NCBI GenBank assembly: GCA_019634925.1
Contig: JAHCAL010000002.1
Coordinates: 372,001-436,000 of the forward strand
Length of the DNA: 64,000 bases
Source of the DNA: Pseudomonadales bacterium
GTDB taxonomy: Bacteria; Pseudomonadota; Gammaproteobacteria; Pseudomonadales; Azotimanducaceae
Reading direction: 5' to 3'
Positions within the stretch are counted from its first letter, which is position 1. Each line of letters begins with the position of its first letter. The position numbers were made by a program, and so were the translations under genes. Positions 49,186-60,914 of this stretch are shown piece after piece. Under the pieces are notes generated by a model. It did not search any database. It saw nothing but the letters and a program-made list of their open reading frames with translations, and was not told the origin of the DNA.

Positions 49186-49824
49186 GTGGCTCGCGAGGAC
49201 GATGCCCGGCGCGCGGAAGGCCCGCGCGCCAACCAGAAGCTGCGCACCCGCAAGGATCTGCTGGTCGCCGCCGCCCGCCTGCTGCAGGACGGACGCACAC
49301 CCACCATGGACGAGGTCGCCGAGGCCGCGCTGGTGTCGCGCGCCACCGCGTATCGCTACTTCCCGACCCTGGAAGCCCTGCTGGTGGAGGCACCCCTGCA
49401 GGGTGCCGCACCGGATGCCGAGGCACTGTTCGCCGACGACCCGTCGACCGATCCCGAACAACGCGTCGACAAGGCTCTCGCCGCCCTGCAGCGCATGACC
49501 TATCGCAATGCCCCGCAACTGCGAATCATGCTGGCACAAAGCCTCGGCACCGCGCCCGGGGACGCGCCGCGCCGGCAGAACCGGCGCACCCAGCTCATCG
49601 AAGCGGCACTCGCCCCGGTGCGCGAACAACTGGATGCCGCCACGTACCGGAAACTGTGCCGGGCGCTGGCGCTGGTGTTCGGCACCGAAGCCATGATCGT
49701 CTGCACGGATGTCCTCGACCTCGACGAGGCGGCGGCACGTGAAGTGACCGGCTGGACCGCGCAGGCCCTGGTGCGGGCCGCGCTCGACGATCGGGCGGCC
49801 GGGACGCCGCGCGGGCGTCCCTGA
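49186..49824 (+). CDS. TetR family transcriptional regulator
   Basis: The product has 212 residues from GTG 49186, eight bases after the NTF2-like stop. The N-terminal HTH (about 15-65) reads RKDLLVAAARLLQDGRTPTMDEVAEAALVSRATAYRYFPTLEALLVEA, the TetR signature. The C-terminal ligand/dimerisation domain is helical, without a recognised subclass. The 22-base palindrome upstream of its operon is the natural binding site, giving ligand-inducible autoregulation. Ligand is unknown. Confidence 0.93.
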   Translation: MAREDDARRAEGPRANQKLRTRKDLLVAAARLLQDGRTPTMDEVAEAALVSRATAYRYFPTLEALLVEAPLQGAAPDAEALFADDPSTDPEQRVDKALAALQRMTYRNAPQLRIMLAQSLGTAPGDAPRRQNRRTQLIEAALAPVREQLDAATYRKLCRALALVFGTEAMIVCTDVLDLDEAAAREVTGWTAQALVRAALDDRAAGTPRGRP

Positions 49825-49836
49825 GCAGCCGACGTT

Positions 49837-52479
<2,643 letters not shown>

Positions 52480-52524
52480 GATCCCCCCGATCGCAGCGAT
52501 ATGACTGGGGGACTACTGTGACGA

Positions 52525-52559
52525 GCAGGTTGCCTGCATGTCGCTACCCATTTGGGTAG
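52525..52559. promoter_or_regulatory. two small inverted repeats upstream of the TSP3 protein gene
   Basis: GCAGG-TTG-CCTGC (52525-52537) and CTACCCA-TT-TGGGTAG (52544-52559) lie between the dehalogenase stop and the TSP3 gene start at 52479. Either could be an operator or a weak terminator for the dehalogenase transcript, which reads in the same direction toward the TSP3 gene. Confidence 0.4.
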
Positions 52560-52577
52560 TACAGGTTGCGTCCGGCC

Positions 52578-53477
52578 TCAGGTCATCTGCACGAACTGGC
52601 AGATCAGCGCGGTGACCGCTTCGGGCGCATCTTCCTGGATGAAATGGCCGACCCCGGGCAGCGTGACGACCGGCCCGTTCGGCCAGGTGGAGCGGAATGC
52701 GCCGACCGAGAAGTCCGTGGGAATGGCCCGGTCTTCCTCGCCGTGGAGGTACATGGCGGGCCGGGCCGCCAGTTGCGGGAGCGCGCCGAAGCGCGCGGCC
52801 ATCGCGGCACGCGTCTCGGCACGGTTGAGCTGCGCCGGAAAGGCCAGCGCACCGGCACAATCCGCGGAGGTGGGAAATGCCGACGCATAGGCGCGGACCC
52901 AGGTCTCGTTGACGTGCGCCGTGCGTTCGAAGCCGATCCGTTTCAGAACCGAGAGGATCGTCGCGCCCAGGTTCGCGAGCGTCGCCCGGCTCTCCTCGGT
53001 CTGCACCCATTTGAACCAGGGGTAGTCCTCCACTCGCGGCGCCCCGGCCGGCGGCATGCCCGGCACGCCGGTGTTCATGTAACAGAAGCGTCGAAACAAC
53101 TCGGGCCGGGCCAGCGCAACCGCGGTGCCGATCGGTCCGCCCCAGTCCTGGCCGACCAGCGTGATGTCGCGCAATGCCAGGTGCTCGACCAGGGCCTGCA
53201 GGTTGTCCGCGTGCTCGACGATCGAGTACGTGCGCCCTTGCGGGGTCTCACTCTTGCCGAAGCCCATGTGATCGGGCACCACCACGCGCCCGAACCGTAG
53301 CAGGCCCGGGATGATGTTGCGATACAGGTATCCCCAAGTCGGCTCGCCATGCAGCAGCAGGAAGGTCTCGTCGCCCTGGCCGGGCACGTCGACGTAGTGC
53401 ATGCGAAATCCGCGCCCCGAGAAGAACCGCGGCGCGTACGGCCAGGTGCCGTCGAAAGTCTCGTCTGCCGGAATCAT
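52578..53477 (-). CDS. haloalkane dehalogenase (DhlA-like, HLD-I type)
   Basis: The product has 299 residues from ATG 53477 with Shine-Dalgarno AGGGAGGG. It shows LLLHGEPTWGYLYRNIIPGL, almost the same as Xanthobacter DhlA, with Glu in the position that is Asn in HLD-II enzymes. The nucleophile Asp is in LVGQDWGGPIGTAVAL followed by the halide-binding Trp. The acid is in LHGEEDRAIP and the His in LPGVGHFIQEDAP. These enzymes hydrolyse haloalkanes to alcohol and halide via an Asp ester. Some HLD-like proteins act on other substrates. The ribosome site is inside a very strong hairpin. Confidence 0.92.
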   Translation of the reverse strand: MIPADETFDGTWPYAPRFFSGRGFRMHYVDVPGQGDETFLLLHGEPTWGYLYRNIIPGLLRFGRVVVPDHMGFGKSETPQGRTYSIVEHADNLQALVEHLALRDITLVGQDWGGPIGTAVALARPELFRRFCYMNTGVPGMPPAGAPRVEDYPWFKWVQTEESRATLANLGATILSVLKRIGFERTAHVNETWVRAYASAFPTSADCAGALAFPAQLNRAETRAAMAARFGALPQLAARPAMYLHGEEDRAIPTDFSVGAFRSTWPNGPVVTLPGVGHFIQEDAPEAVTALICQFVQMT

Positions 53478-53480
53478 GCG

Positions 53481-53527
53481 AAGCCCTCCCTGAATTGACA
53501 CTTATCGTGTCATTTCAGGGAGGGCTT
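53481..53527 (-). promoter_or_regulatory. 47-base inverted repeat sequestering the dehalogenase ribosome-binding site
   Basis: Two 21-base arms (53481-53501 and 53507-53527) are complementary except for one pair and flank the 5-base loop TTATC. Read as RNA on the minus strand, the downstream arm contains the Shine-Dalgarno GGGAGGG ending six bases before the ATG; the upstream arm is its exact complement. The core TGACAC-N5-GTGTCA also looks like a dimeric repressor operator. It may therefore act at DNA level, RNA level or both. Confidence 0.8.
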
Positions 53528-53547
53528 CCGCAACAGCTCCGGTCCAG

Positions 53548-53568
53548 CGGCGGCGAGAGTCGCCGCCG
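53548..53568 (-). terminator. hairpin directly after the acnB stop codon
   Basis: CGGCGGCGA and TCGCCGCCG form a 9-bp perfect stem with a 3-base loop, starting at the base next to the acnB stop (53569-53571, minus strand). There is no T-run. It is a likely 3'-end stabiliser or weak terminator between acnB and the dehalogenase gene. Confidence 0.55.
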
Positions 53569-56187
53569 TCAGGCCACCTTCACCGTCTCGATCTGCACCG
53601 CGCCGATGCGCCGGCCGTCGTCGGCCGCTTTCTGGAACGACTCGATCTCGTTGAAGTTGAGGTAGCGGTAGATCTCCGCGCCCATGGTGTTGATCTGCTC
53701 CATGTATGCGAGGTACTCCTCCGCCGTCGGCAGCTTGCCGAGCACGGCGGCGATCGCGGCCAGCTCCGCGGAGGCGAGATAGACGTTCGCGCCGTTGCCG
53801 AGCCGGTTCGGGAAGTTGCGCGTCGAGGTCGAGACCACCGTGCTGTTGTCCTTCACCCGCGCCTGGTTACCCATGCACAGCGAACAGCCGGGCATCTCGG
53901 TGCGTGCACCGACCTTGCCGTAGGTGCCATAGTAGCCTTCCTGGTTCAACTGGAAGGCGTCCATGCGGGTCGGCGGCGCGATCCACAGCGTGGTCGGCAG
54001 CAGGCCCTTCACCTTCTCGAGCAGCTTGCCGGCAGCACGGTAGTGACCGATGTTGGTCATGCACGAACCGATGAACACCTCGTCGATGCGGTCACCCTGC
54101 ACCGCCGAGAGCGGCTTGATGTCGTCCGGGTCGTTGGGGCACGCGAGCAGCGGCTCCTTGATCTGGTTCAGGTCGATCTCGATGATCTCGGCGTACTCGG
54201 CATCCTTGTCGGCTTCCATGAGCACAGGGTTCGCGAGCCACTCCTCCATCTTGCGCGCACGCCGCTCGAGGGTGCGCACGTCGCCGTAACCTTCCTTGAT
54301 CATCCAGCGCAGCATGGTCACGTTGGAGGTCAGGTATTCGATGATCGGCGCCTTGTCGAGCTTGATGGTACAGCCCGCGGCGGAACGCTCCGCCGACGCG
54401 TCTGAGATCTCGAACGCCTGCTCCACCTTGAGGTTCGGCAGCCCTTCGATTTCGAGGATCCGGCCATTGAAGACGTTTTTCTTGCCCTTCTTTTCGACGG
54501 TCAGCAGCCCGCGCTGGATGGCGGCGTAGGGGATCGCATTGACGAGATCGCGCAGCGTGATGCCGGGCTGCATCTCGCCTTTGAAGCGGACCAGCACCGA
54601 TTCGGGCATGTCGAGCGGCATCACGCCGGTCGCGGCCGCGAACGCCACCAGGCCCGAGCCCGCCGGGAACGAGATGCCGATCGGGAAGCGGGTGTGGGAG
54701 TCGCCGCCGGTGCCCACCGTGTCGGGCAGCAGCATCCGGTTCAGCCAGGAGTGGATGATGCCGTCGCCGGGGCGCAGCGACACGCCGCCGCGATTCATGA
54801 TGAAGTCCGGCAGGGTGTGCTGGGTCTCGATGTCCACCGGCTTCGGATAAGCAGCCGTATGGCAGAACGACTGCATCACCAGGTCCGAGGAGAATCCGAG
54901 GCAGGCGAGATCCTTCAGTTCGTCACGCGTCATCGGACCGGTCGTGTCCTGCGATCCCACCGTGGTCATCTTCGGTTCGCAGTAGGTGCCGGGCCGGATC
55001 CCGGCCACACCGCAGGCGCGGCCGACCATCTTCTGGGCGAGCGTATAGCCCTTGCCGGTGTCCTTCGGCGTCACCGGCTTGCGGAACAGGTCGGAGTGCG
55101 GAAGCTTCAGTGCTTCCCGGGCCTTGTCGGTCAGGCCGCGGCCGATGATCAGGTTGATGCGCCCGCCGGCCTGCACCTCGTCGAGGATCACGTCGGACTT
55201 GAAGGTGAACTCGGAGAGCACCTCGCCCGATTCGGACAGGATCCTGCCGTCGTAGGGGCGGATCTCGATGACGTCGCCCATGTTGAGCCGGTCGACCGGC
55301 GCTTCGAACACCAGGGCGCCCGCGTCCTCCATCGTATTGAAGAAGATCGGCGCCACCTTGCTGCCAATGCACACGCCTCCGGTGCGCTTGTTGGGCACGC
55401 CCGGGATATCTTCACCGATGAACCACAGGATCGAGTTGGTGGCCGATTTGCGCGACGAACCGGTGCCGACCACGTCACCCACGAACGCGAGCGGCAGGCC
55501 TTTCGCCTTCAGCGCTTCGAGCTGGCGGATCGGGCCGACGCTGCCGGGTTGATCCGGAACCAGCCCATCGCGGGCCATCTTGTACATGGCGAGTGCGTGC
55601 AGCGGGATGTCAGGACGGCTCCAGGCGTCGGGTGCCGGTGACAGGTCGTCGGTGTTGGTCTCGCCGGTGACCTTGAATACCACCATGCGGATCGATTCCG
55701 GCACCTTCTTGCCGTGGATGAACCACTCGCCCGCTGCCCAGGACTCGAGCAGCCCACGCGCATTCGCATTGCCGGCTTCGGCCTTCTCCTGCACGTCGTG
55801 GAACCGGTCGAACATGAGCAGCGTGTGCTTGAGCTGATCCGCCGCCACGGCCCCAAGCGCCGCGTCGTCGAGCAGCTCGACCAGGGTGTCGATGTTGTAA
55901 CCGCCGAGCATCTGCCCCAGCAGCTTGACCGCATCGGCGCGGCTGATCAACGAACACGCCGTCTCGCCCTTCGCCACCGCGGAGAGAAACCCTGCCTTGA
56001 CGTACGCGGCTTCGTCCACGCCGGGCGGGACCCGGTTGGCGATCAGGTCGACCAGGAACGCTTCCTCGCCGCGCGGCGGGTTCTTGAGCAGTTCGACCAG
56101 TTCGGCGACCTGCTGGGCGGAGAGTGGTTTGGCGGGGATGCCTTGGGCGGCGCGTTCCGCTGCGTGGGTGCGGTAGGCTTCGAGCAC
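53569..56187 (-). CDS. acnB: bifunctional aconitate hydratase 2 / 2-methylisocitrate dehydratase
   Basis: The product has 872 residues from GTG 56187 (GAGG nine bases upstream), the normal AcnB length, starting (V)[37 protein letters not shown]. AcnB has an N-terminal HEAT-like domain (about 1-160), then the swivel domain ([19 protein letters not shown], about 235-) and catalytic domains. The 4Fe-4S cysteines are visible in [10 protein letters not shown] and [37 protein letters not shown] is the substrate loop. It converts citrate to isocitrate in the TCA cycle and 2-methylaconitate steps in propionate metabolism, which suits an organism degrading branched or odd-chain acids. It is monocistronic. 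Confidence 0.97.
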   Translation of the reverse strand: MLEAYRTHAAERAAQGIPAKPLSAQQVAELVELLKNPPRGEEAFLVDLIANRVPPGVDEAAYVKAGFLSAVAKGETACSLISRADAVKLLGQMLGGYNIDTLVELLDDAALGAVAADQLKHTLLMFDRFHDVQEKAEAGNANARGLLESWAAGEWFIHGKKVPESIRMVVFKVTGETNTDDLSPAPDAWSRPDIPLHALAMYKMARDGLVPDQPGSVGPIRQLEALKAKGLPLAFVGDVVGTGSSRKSATNSILWFIGEDIPGVPNKRTGGVCIGSKVAPIFFNTMEDAGALVFEAPVDRLNMGDVIEIRPYDGRILSESGEVLSEFTFKSDVILDEVQAGGRINLIIGRGLTDKAREALKLPHSDLFRKPVTPKDTGKGYTLAQKMVGRACGVAGIRPGTYCEPKMTTVGSQDTTGPMTRDELKDLACLGFSSDLVMQSFCHTAAYPKPVDIETQHTLPDFIMNRGGVSLRPGDGIIHSWLNRMLLPDTVGTGGDSHTRFPIGISFPAGSGLVAFAAATGVMPLDMPESVLVRFKGEMQPGITLRDLVNAIPYAAIQRGLLTVEKKGKKNVFNGRILEIEGLPNLKVEQAFEISDASAERSAAGCTIKLDKAPIIEYLTSNVTMLRWMIKEGYGDVRTLERRARKMEEWLANPVLMEADKDAEYAEIIEIDLNQIKEPLLACPNDPDDIKPLSAVQGDRIDEVFIGSCMTNIGHYRAAGKLLEKVKGLLPTTLWIAPPTRMDAFQLNQEGYYGTYGKVGARTEMPGCSLCMGNQARVKDNSTVVSTSTRNFPNRLGNGANVYLASAELAAIAAVLGKLPTAEEYLAYMEQINTMGAEIYRYLNFNEIESFQKAADDGRRIGAVQIETVKVA

Positions 56188-56312
56188 GATCGGATACCTC
56201 GGTTCGTGTGAATTGGCCTCGCAGGCCGTCCGACGGGACCGATGCGGCCCCGGATCGTACGGCCCGGGCAGGGGTCGCGATTCTAGCGGAAATGGCTCCG
56301 GCGATGAACGCT

Positions 56313-57749
56313 TCAAGCGTCGCGGTCGTGAACGACGTCTCCTGCGCAGAGCGTCAGGCGCACGTGCGACGCGTCCGGCGCCCCCTTTAGCCGCGCCCAG
56401 GGCGCTTCGAGCAGGCAGAGATCGGCCGGCGCACCCGGCACGATCGTCCGCGGCGGGCCGCCCGGCCGATCCAACGGCCCGAGGTATCCGGCGAGGGCGG
56501 CTTCCGGCGTGAGCGCTTCTTCCTCGCCGAGGACTCGTCCATGGCGGGTACGCCGCGTCATTGCGGCACGCATGGCCGTCCACGGATCGGTCTCGCCGTA
56601 CGGCGCGTCGGAACTGAGGCCGAGCGGCACGCCGGCAGCGAGGAACGTGGCCAGCCGATACAGGTGCGGCCGCTCGTCCGCATCGGCTTCGTCGAGGTAG
56701 CGATCGCCCCGGGTCGCCACGAAGCCCGGCTGGGTGACCACGCTGACACCCGTGCGCACGCAGAGCGGCAACAGTTCCAGCGGCGTGACCGATGCATGCT
56801 CTATGCGGTCGTGCCGGGGACCGGCCGCCTGCAGCGCGTGCAGGGCAAAGACCAGCTCGGTGCGGGTGACGCAGTGCAGCGCTGCACCGCGACCTGCCGC
56901 ATGCGCGGCGCGCAAGGACCCGATGAGTTCATCCAGATCCGGCAGACGGTCTTCGTCGAGGAGGATCTTGTACTCGCCGACGGTGAGGCGAGCGCCGGCG
57001 GACCCCGTTCGGAGCCCCGGGCCGCCCATGACCCGGATCTGCTGATGCAGCGACCCGCGCGCCTGGGCTTCGGCCAGCAGGCCGACGGTCGCCGGGTCAT
57101 TGGCCGGCGACGTGTCCGTGAGGCCCGTGATGCCGAACGCGGCGAGTTCCGCCGAGACGCCGGCCAGGTCGGGCGGATCGTTCCCGGCGAGACGCGCGCG
57201 CAGCCAGTCGTCCATCCGGAACAGGCGGCCGGTCGGCTCGCCAACGGCATCACGCTCGATGCCCTCGTGGCGCGTGGACCGGTCGATCCCGAGCGCGCGC
57301 AATCCTGCCGAGTTGACGAACCAGGCCTTGCCGCTCGTGTGCTGGATGCGCAGCGGACGATCCGGCACCAGCGCATCGAGCTGCATCCGGTCGAGCGGAC
57401 CGGCGACGGTTTCGTGATAGCCCACACCACGCAGCCAGCTGCACTCACCAGCCTGCGCGGAGGCGTGGGCACGCAACACGTGCGCCAATCGACCGGCCGA
57501 GCGGATCCGGGGCGGCCCGCAGTCGAGCGATTCGCGTGCCGCGGCAAGCGCGTACAGGTGCAGGTGATGATCGTGGAGGCCGGGCAGCAGCAGACCCTGC
57601 TTCGCGTCGATCACGCGCTCACCGCGCAGCGGCACCAACGCATCCGCGACCGCCGCGATCACGCCGTCGCGTATCCGCACGGCGCACGGACCACCGTGGC
57701 TCAGGCGGGTCGCGTTGGCAATCAGCAGCGTGCGAGCGCCATCACGCAT
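56313..57749 (-). CDS. amidohydrolase family protein (YtcJ-like)
   Basis: The product has about 478 residues from ATG 57749; an ATG at 57779 is an alternative and neither has a good ribosome site. It is a metal-dependent amidohydrolase of the YtcJ-like group: [20 protein letters not shown] (H-x-H metal site, here HDHHLHL), [29 protein letters not shown] (His), [13 protein letters not shown] (His) and [25 protein letters not shown] (metal-binding Asp). The C-terminus has the returning beta-sandwich ([13 protein letters not shown]). It hydrolyses an amide or related bond; substrate is unknown. There is no signal peptide. Confidence 0.9.
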   Translation of the reverse strand: MRDGARTLLIANATRLSHGGPCAVRIRDGVIAAVADALVPLRGERVIDAKQGLLLPGLHDHHLHLYALAAARESLDCGPPRIRSAGRLAHVLRAHASAQAGECSWLRGVGYHETVAGPLDRMQLDALVPDRPLRIQHTSGKAWFVNSAGLRALGIDRSTRHEGIERDAVGEPTGRLFRMDDWLRARLAGNDPPDLAGVSAELAAFGITGLTDTSPANDPATVGLLAEAQARGSLHQQIRVMGGPGLRTGSAGARLTVGEYKILLDEDRLPDLDELIGSLRAAHAAGRGAALHCVTRTELVFALHALQAAGPRHDRIEHASVTPLELLPLCVRTGVSVVTQPGFVATRGDRYLDEADADERPHLYRLATFLAAGVPLGLSSDAPYGETDPWTAMRAAMTRRTRHGRVLGEEEALTPEAALAGYLGPLDRPGGPPRTIVPGAPADLCLLEAPWARLKGAPDASHVRLTLCAGDVVHDRDA

Positions 57750-57986
57750 GGCTCGAGTCCGGGAGCTCGGGTCCCGCATTCAATCACACCGGGTAGCCGG
57801 TTGGCATTGCGCCGCCATGGCGAGCACGGATCCGCCGGGTCTCGCGGTATTGCATGACCGAAGGCGTGCACGAAGCGGATCTGCCGATCCTTCGGGAGAT
57901 GCAGAGCGAACCCAGGGCGGCCATCGCTTACGCCGAGGAAGCCGACGACCGGTGAGCCACCGGCTTCCCTTCGGGTGCGTCCCCCT

Positions 57987-58559
57987 TCAACTCGCTGCCA
58001 CGTGATGCAGCGCCGCGAAGATCTCGCAGAACGTCGGCCGTGAGTCGAACTCGACACCCATCCGCAACCGGCGCGCCACGTCGCTCGCCGCGATCAACCC
58101 GCGGATGCTGTGCGTGTCCGATTCGACGACCAGGCAATGCCGGCACCCGCTGTCGTGCAGCGCATCGAGCACGTCGCGCACCGACGCATCAGCCAGTTCC
58201 CGGTACTCGAAGGCATCGAGGTCGCGTCGGTGGCACATCAGATCGCGTACGAGGATCTGGTCGCGCCGCTCGCCTGCGGCCACCCGCTTCAGCAGACGGC
58301 TCTCGCAGAGATCACGATCGGTCACCACGCCGAGAAACTCACCGCGCTCGTCGACGACGAGGCGCAACCGGGCATGAGTCTGCGCCATCAGGCGCAACGC
58401 ATCCGCCGCGCGCATCGATCCGCTGAACGCAATGGGCTCGTGGAGGCGAAAGTCGGTGACGATGCTGAGCGCCGGCGAACCAGGTTTCACGGTGCCCTGT
58501 TCGATCGGCGTAACGAGGTGATCGGCCCGGTCGAGGCCATGCAGTTTGAGAATGGTCAT
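57987..58559 (-). CDS. two-CBS-domain protein
   Basis: The product has 190 residues from ATG 58559 behind GGGAGA. After about 45 residues it has two CBS motifs: SMRAADALRLMAQTHARLRLVVDERGEFLGVVTDRDLCESRLLKRV and DASVRDVLDALHDSGCRHCLVVESDTHSIRGLIAASDVARRLRMGV. Stand-alone CBS pairs bind adenine nucleotides and sense energy state. The N-terminal part and C-terminal tail (TFCEIFAALHHVAAS) are not recognised. It is monocistronic. Confidence 0.88.
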   Translation of the reverse strand: MTILKLHGLDRADHLVTPIEQGTVKPGSPALSIVTDFRLHEPIAFSGSMRAADALRLMAQTHARLRLVVDERGEFLGVVTDRDLCESRLLKRVAAGERRDQILVRDLMCHRRDLDAFEYRELADASVRDVLDALHDSGCRHCLVVESDTHSIRGLIAASDVARRLRMGVEFDSRPTFCEIFAALHHVAAS

Positions 58560-58630
58560 TTTCTGTCTCCCGACCGCCGGCCTGGTGCATGAGCGCCGGG
58601 CATGCGACGGTCCAGTTACGGTCCAACAAC

Positions 58631-58650
58631 GGGCGCGCCTGGGCGCGCCC
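58631..58650 (-). terminator. GC-rich hairpin after a small secreted-protein gene
   Basis: GGGCGCGCC (58631-58639) pairs perfectly with GGCGCGCCC (58642-58650). It lies 16 bases past the stop of the minus-strand gene ending at 58667 and is followed on that strand by GTTGTTGG, a weak T-rich tail. Confidence 0.5.
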
Positions 58651-58666
58651 GATCCCGGGAATCGTG

Positions 58667-58966
58667 TCAGTGGGAGATGACCGCCGGCGGCGCGCGCGCC
58701 GGTGGGCGCAGACGCGCGTCCGCGCAATGGACAGGCCCCGCGTCGACCGGGGTGTTGACGTCCACGCGCGCGAGCACCCGGACAGGCAGTACCGGTAGGC
58801 CGTTCAGGTCGAGCGGGTCGTCGGAAGGAAGGTCACGCACCGGCCCGACATGCAGCACCACGTCGTCGGCGACGGCCAGCGCGCCTGCATGGTGGTCCCA
58901 TGCACCGGCGATCGGGGCGATGCCGGCGGAGATCAGCAGCAGAGTCAGAGGCAACCAGCGGAACAT
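58667..58966 (-). CDS. small secreted hypothetical protein
   Basis: The 99-residue protein begins with a convincing signal peptide (MFRWLPLTLLLISAGIAPIAGAW). The mature part is Val/Asp/Pro-rich with LPVLPVRVLARVDVNTPVDAGPVHCADARLRPP and a single Cys. No family is recognised. The ribosome site is weak, so the gene call rests mainly on the signal peptide and the following hairpin. Confidence 0.6.
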   Translation of the reverse strand: MFRWLPLTLLLISAGIAPIAGAWDHHAGALAVADDVVLHVGPVRDLPSDDPLDLNGLPVLPVRVLARVDVNTPVDAGPVHCADARLRPPARAPPAVISH

Positions 58967-59114
58967 GTCGCGCGCGCCTGTCGGTCACCCCGGGTCGGGG
59001 ATGGACCCGATCATAGCAGGCTCGGCGCGGAAATCGATGTCGGCGGCTGTTACACTCGGCCGCGCCGGGCAACTGGACCGCAGCCGGATCCCGGCACCGG
59101 CACCGGAGTCAGAC

Positions 59115-59903
59115 ATGCCACAGCTCGCACTCGACCTGCACGACCGCGTCGCCACGGTCACGATAACCAACCCGCCCCTGCAGACCATGGATCCGCACAC
59201 CCTCGTGGAGCTGTCCGACCTGCTGCCACGCCTCGGCGAGCCCGACGTGCGCGCAGTCGTCTTCACCGGCGGGGTGGACGGCTTTTTCATCCGGCACTAT
59301 TCGGTCATCGAGCTCGACCGCTCGGCACAGGGTCAGCCGGGCGCCAGTACGCGGCGGGTGGACATCCACGAACTGTTCCTCGCCATCGAACACCTGCCGA
59401 AGCCTGTGCTGGCGGCGCTGAACGGCACGGCGATGGGCGGCGGCTGGGAATTCGCGATGGCGACCGACATCCGTATCGCCAAGGACGGGCCCTACCGGTT
59501 CGGGCTGCCGGAGATCTCGGTCGGCATCCTGCCCGGCGCCGGCGGCACGCAACGCCTCACCAACCTGGTCGGGCGGCATCGCGCGCTCGAGATGATCCTG
59601 CGGGCGCGCACCGTGACGCCGCGCGAAGCGCTCGAGCTCGGCATGATCGAGGAACTGGTGCCGGCCGACACCGCCGAGACCGCGCTCGCGCGCGCGCAAT
59701 CGATCGCCGCGGAGATCGCAGGGCGATCCTCGCTCGCGGTGGCGCACATCAAGCGGCTGGTACGCGCGGCGGCGGATCCGGTCAGCCCGGATCTGCTGCG
59801 GCTGGAAGGCAGGCTGTTCGCTGAACTGATGCAGACGCCCGAGGCTCGCGAACTGCTGGCCGGCGTCGCGGCAGCGCATCGGTCGGGCGGGGGCGCCAGC
59901 TAA
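59115..59903 (+). CDS. enoyl-CoA hydratase/isomerase family protein
   Basis: The product has 262 residues from ATG 59115 behind GGAG. It has the crotonase fold with LAALNGTAMGGGWEFAMATDIRIAKDGPYRFGLPEISVGILPGAGGTQRLTNLVGRHRALEMIL. The second catalytic Glu (in LPEISVGILPGAGG) is present, and the first (WEFAMA) is also Glu, so hydratase activity is plausible. The family adds water across 2-enoyl-CoA, the step after acyl-CoA dehydrogenase. It converges on the SDR gene across a strong terminator. Confidence 0.93.
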   Translation: MPQLALDLHDRVATVTITNPPLQTMDPHTLVELSDLLPRLGEPDVRAVVFTGGVDGFFIRHYSVIELDRSAQGQPGASTRRVDIHELFLAIEHLPKPVLAALNGTAMGGGWEFAMATDIRIAKDGPYRFGLPEISVGILPGAGGTQRLTNLVGRHRALEMILRARTVTPREALELGMIEELVPADTAETALARAQSIAAEIAGRSSLAVAHIKRLVRAAADPVSPDLLRLEGRLFAELMQTPEARELLAGVAAAHRSGGGAS

Positions 59904-59908
59904 AGAAA

Positions 59909-59934
59909 GGCGCGCCGGCTGACGCCGGCGCACC
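59909..59934. terminator. terminator between convergent hydratase and SDR genes
   Basis: An 11-bp stem (one mismatch) with loop TGAC spans 59909-59934. On the minus strand it is followed by TTTCTTTAG, a good T-tract, so it should terminate the SDR transcript. It may also act on the plus-strand hydratase transcript, whose stop is six bases away. Confidence 0.72.
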
Positions 59935-59954
59935 TTGCAGGTGGACGCGGCAGC

Positions 59955-60851
59955 TCAGCCCTTCTGCCGCGCGCGCAGCTGGCGCAGCCAGCCCCAGCCT
60001 TCGGTCGCCTTGCTCATGTCGAGCAGCTGGTCCTTCTTCCCGAGCAGGTCCTCGTAGGACACGTCCGCGCCGAACACGAGATCTTCGTTGTTGAAGACCG
60101 CCGCGCAGGAAAACCGTCCGTTGCCGGCCAGGATGACCTTGCCGGTAGGCGCGTCGTCCGAACACATCAGCAGCACCGCAGGGGTCACGAGCTTGGGATG
60201 GCGCATCGGGTCCGGATTGTCCGGATTCACCTCGCGGCCCGGGATGGTGCCGATCAGGCGCGTTTCCGCCGCCGGCGCCAGCGTGTTCACCCGGATGTTC
60301 TTGGCTGCGCCTTCCTTCTCCAGCACGTTCATGAGCCCTAGCATGCCCATCTTCGCCGCACCGTAGTTCGACTGGCCGAAGTTGCCGAAGATACCGGAGG
60401 TCGAGCTGGTGAGTACGATCCGGCCGTAGTTCTGTTCGTACATGAGCGGCCAGGCTGCATGGGTCACGTAGGCGCTGCCGTTCAGGTGCACGTCCATGAC
60501 GATGTCCCAGTCATCCAGGGTCAACTTCTTGAACGTCTTGTCGCGCAGGATGCCGGCGTTGTTGACCAGGATGTGCACGGTGCCGAAGGCATTGACCGCA
60601 TCGTCGATGATCGACTTCGCGCCTTCCTTCGAGGAGACCGAAGCCTTGTTCGCGATCGCCGTGCCGCCCGCGGCACGGATCTCGTCGACCACCTTGTCCG
60701 CCGCATCCCCCGAGCCCGTGCCATCGCCACTACCGCCGAGGTCGTTGACCACGACCTTCGCGCCGCGCCGCGCGAATTCGAGCGCGTGCGCCTTGCCGAG
60801 GCCGCCACCGGCGCCGGTGATCACCACTACCTTGTCCTTGAATTCACTCAT
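59955..60851 (-). CDS. SDR family NAD(P)-dependent oxidoreductase (MFE-2-like)
   Basis: The 298-residue protein starts at ATG 60851. It has TGAGGGLGKAHALEFARRGAKVVVNDLGG, ILVNNAGILRD, TSSTSGIFGNFGQSNYGAAKMGMLGL (Ser, Tyr, Lys triad) and a C-terminal extension beyond the normal SDR end. The N-terminus, VNDLGGSGDGTG and YGAAK context resemble the dehydrogenase part of peroxisomal multifunctional enzyme type 2 and steroid-pathway 3-hydroxyacyl-CoA dehydrogenases. It likely oxidises a 3-hydroxyacyl-CoA, the step after the hydratase encoded opposite. The CoA-transferase gene lies 63 bases upstream on the same strand. Confidence 0.94.
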   Translation of the reverse strand: MSEFKDKVVVITGAGGGLGKAHALEFARRGAKVVVNDLGGSGDGTGSGDAADKVVDEIRAAGGTAIANKASVSSKEGAKSIIDDAVNAFGTVHILVNNAGILRDKTFKKLTLDDWDIVMDVHLNGSAYVTHAAWPLMYEQNYGRIVLTSSTSGIFGNFGQSNYGAAKMGMLGLMNVLEKEGAAKNIRVNTLAPAAETRLIGTIPGREVNPDNPDPMRHPKLVTPAVLLMCSDDAPTGKVILAGNGRFSCAAVFNNEDLVFGADVSYEDLLGKKDQLLDMSKATEGWGWLRQLRARQKG

Positions 60852-60914
60852 CGGTCGTTCTCCCTTCTCTGCTTCGGGTCAGGTTCCATCGGATTGCTGT
60901 TGGTGGGCCGGACG

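Noticed and set aside
57854..57955. A 33-codon frame MTEGVHEADLPILREM... between the amidohydrolase and CBS genes
   Set aside because: No ribosome site, no upstream promoter and no family signal; too short to support.
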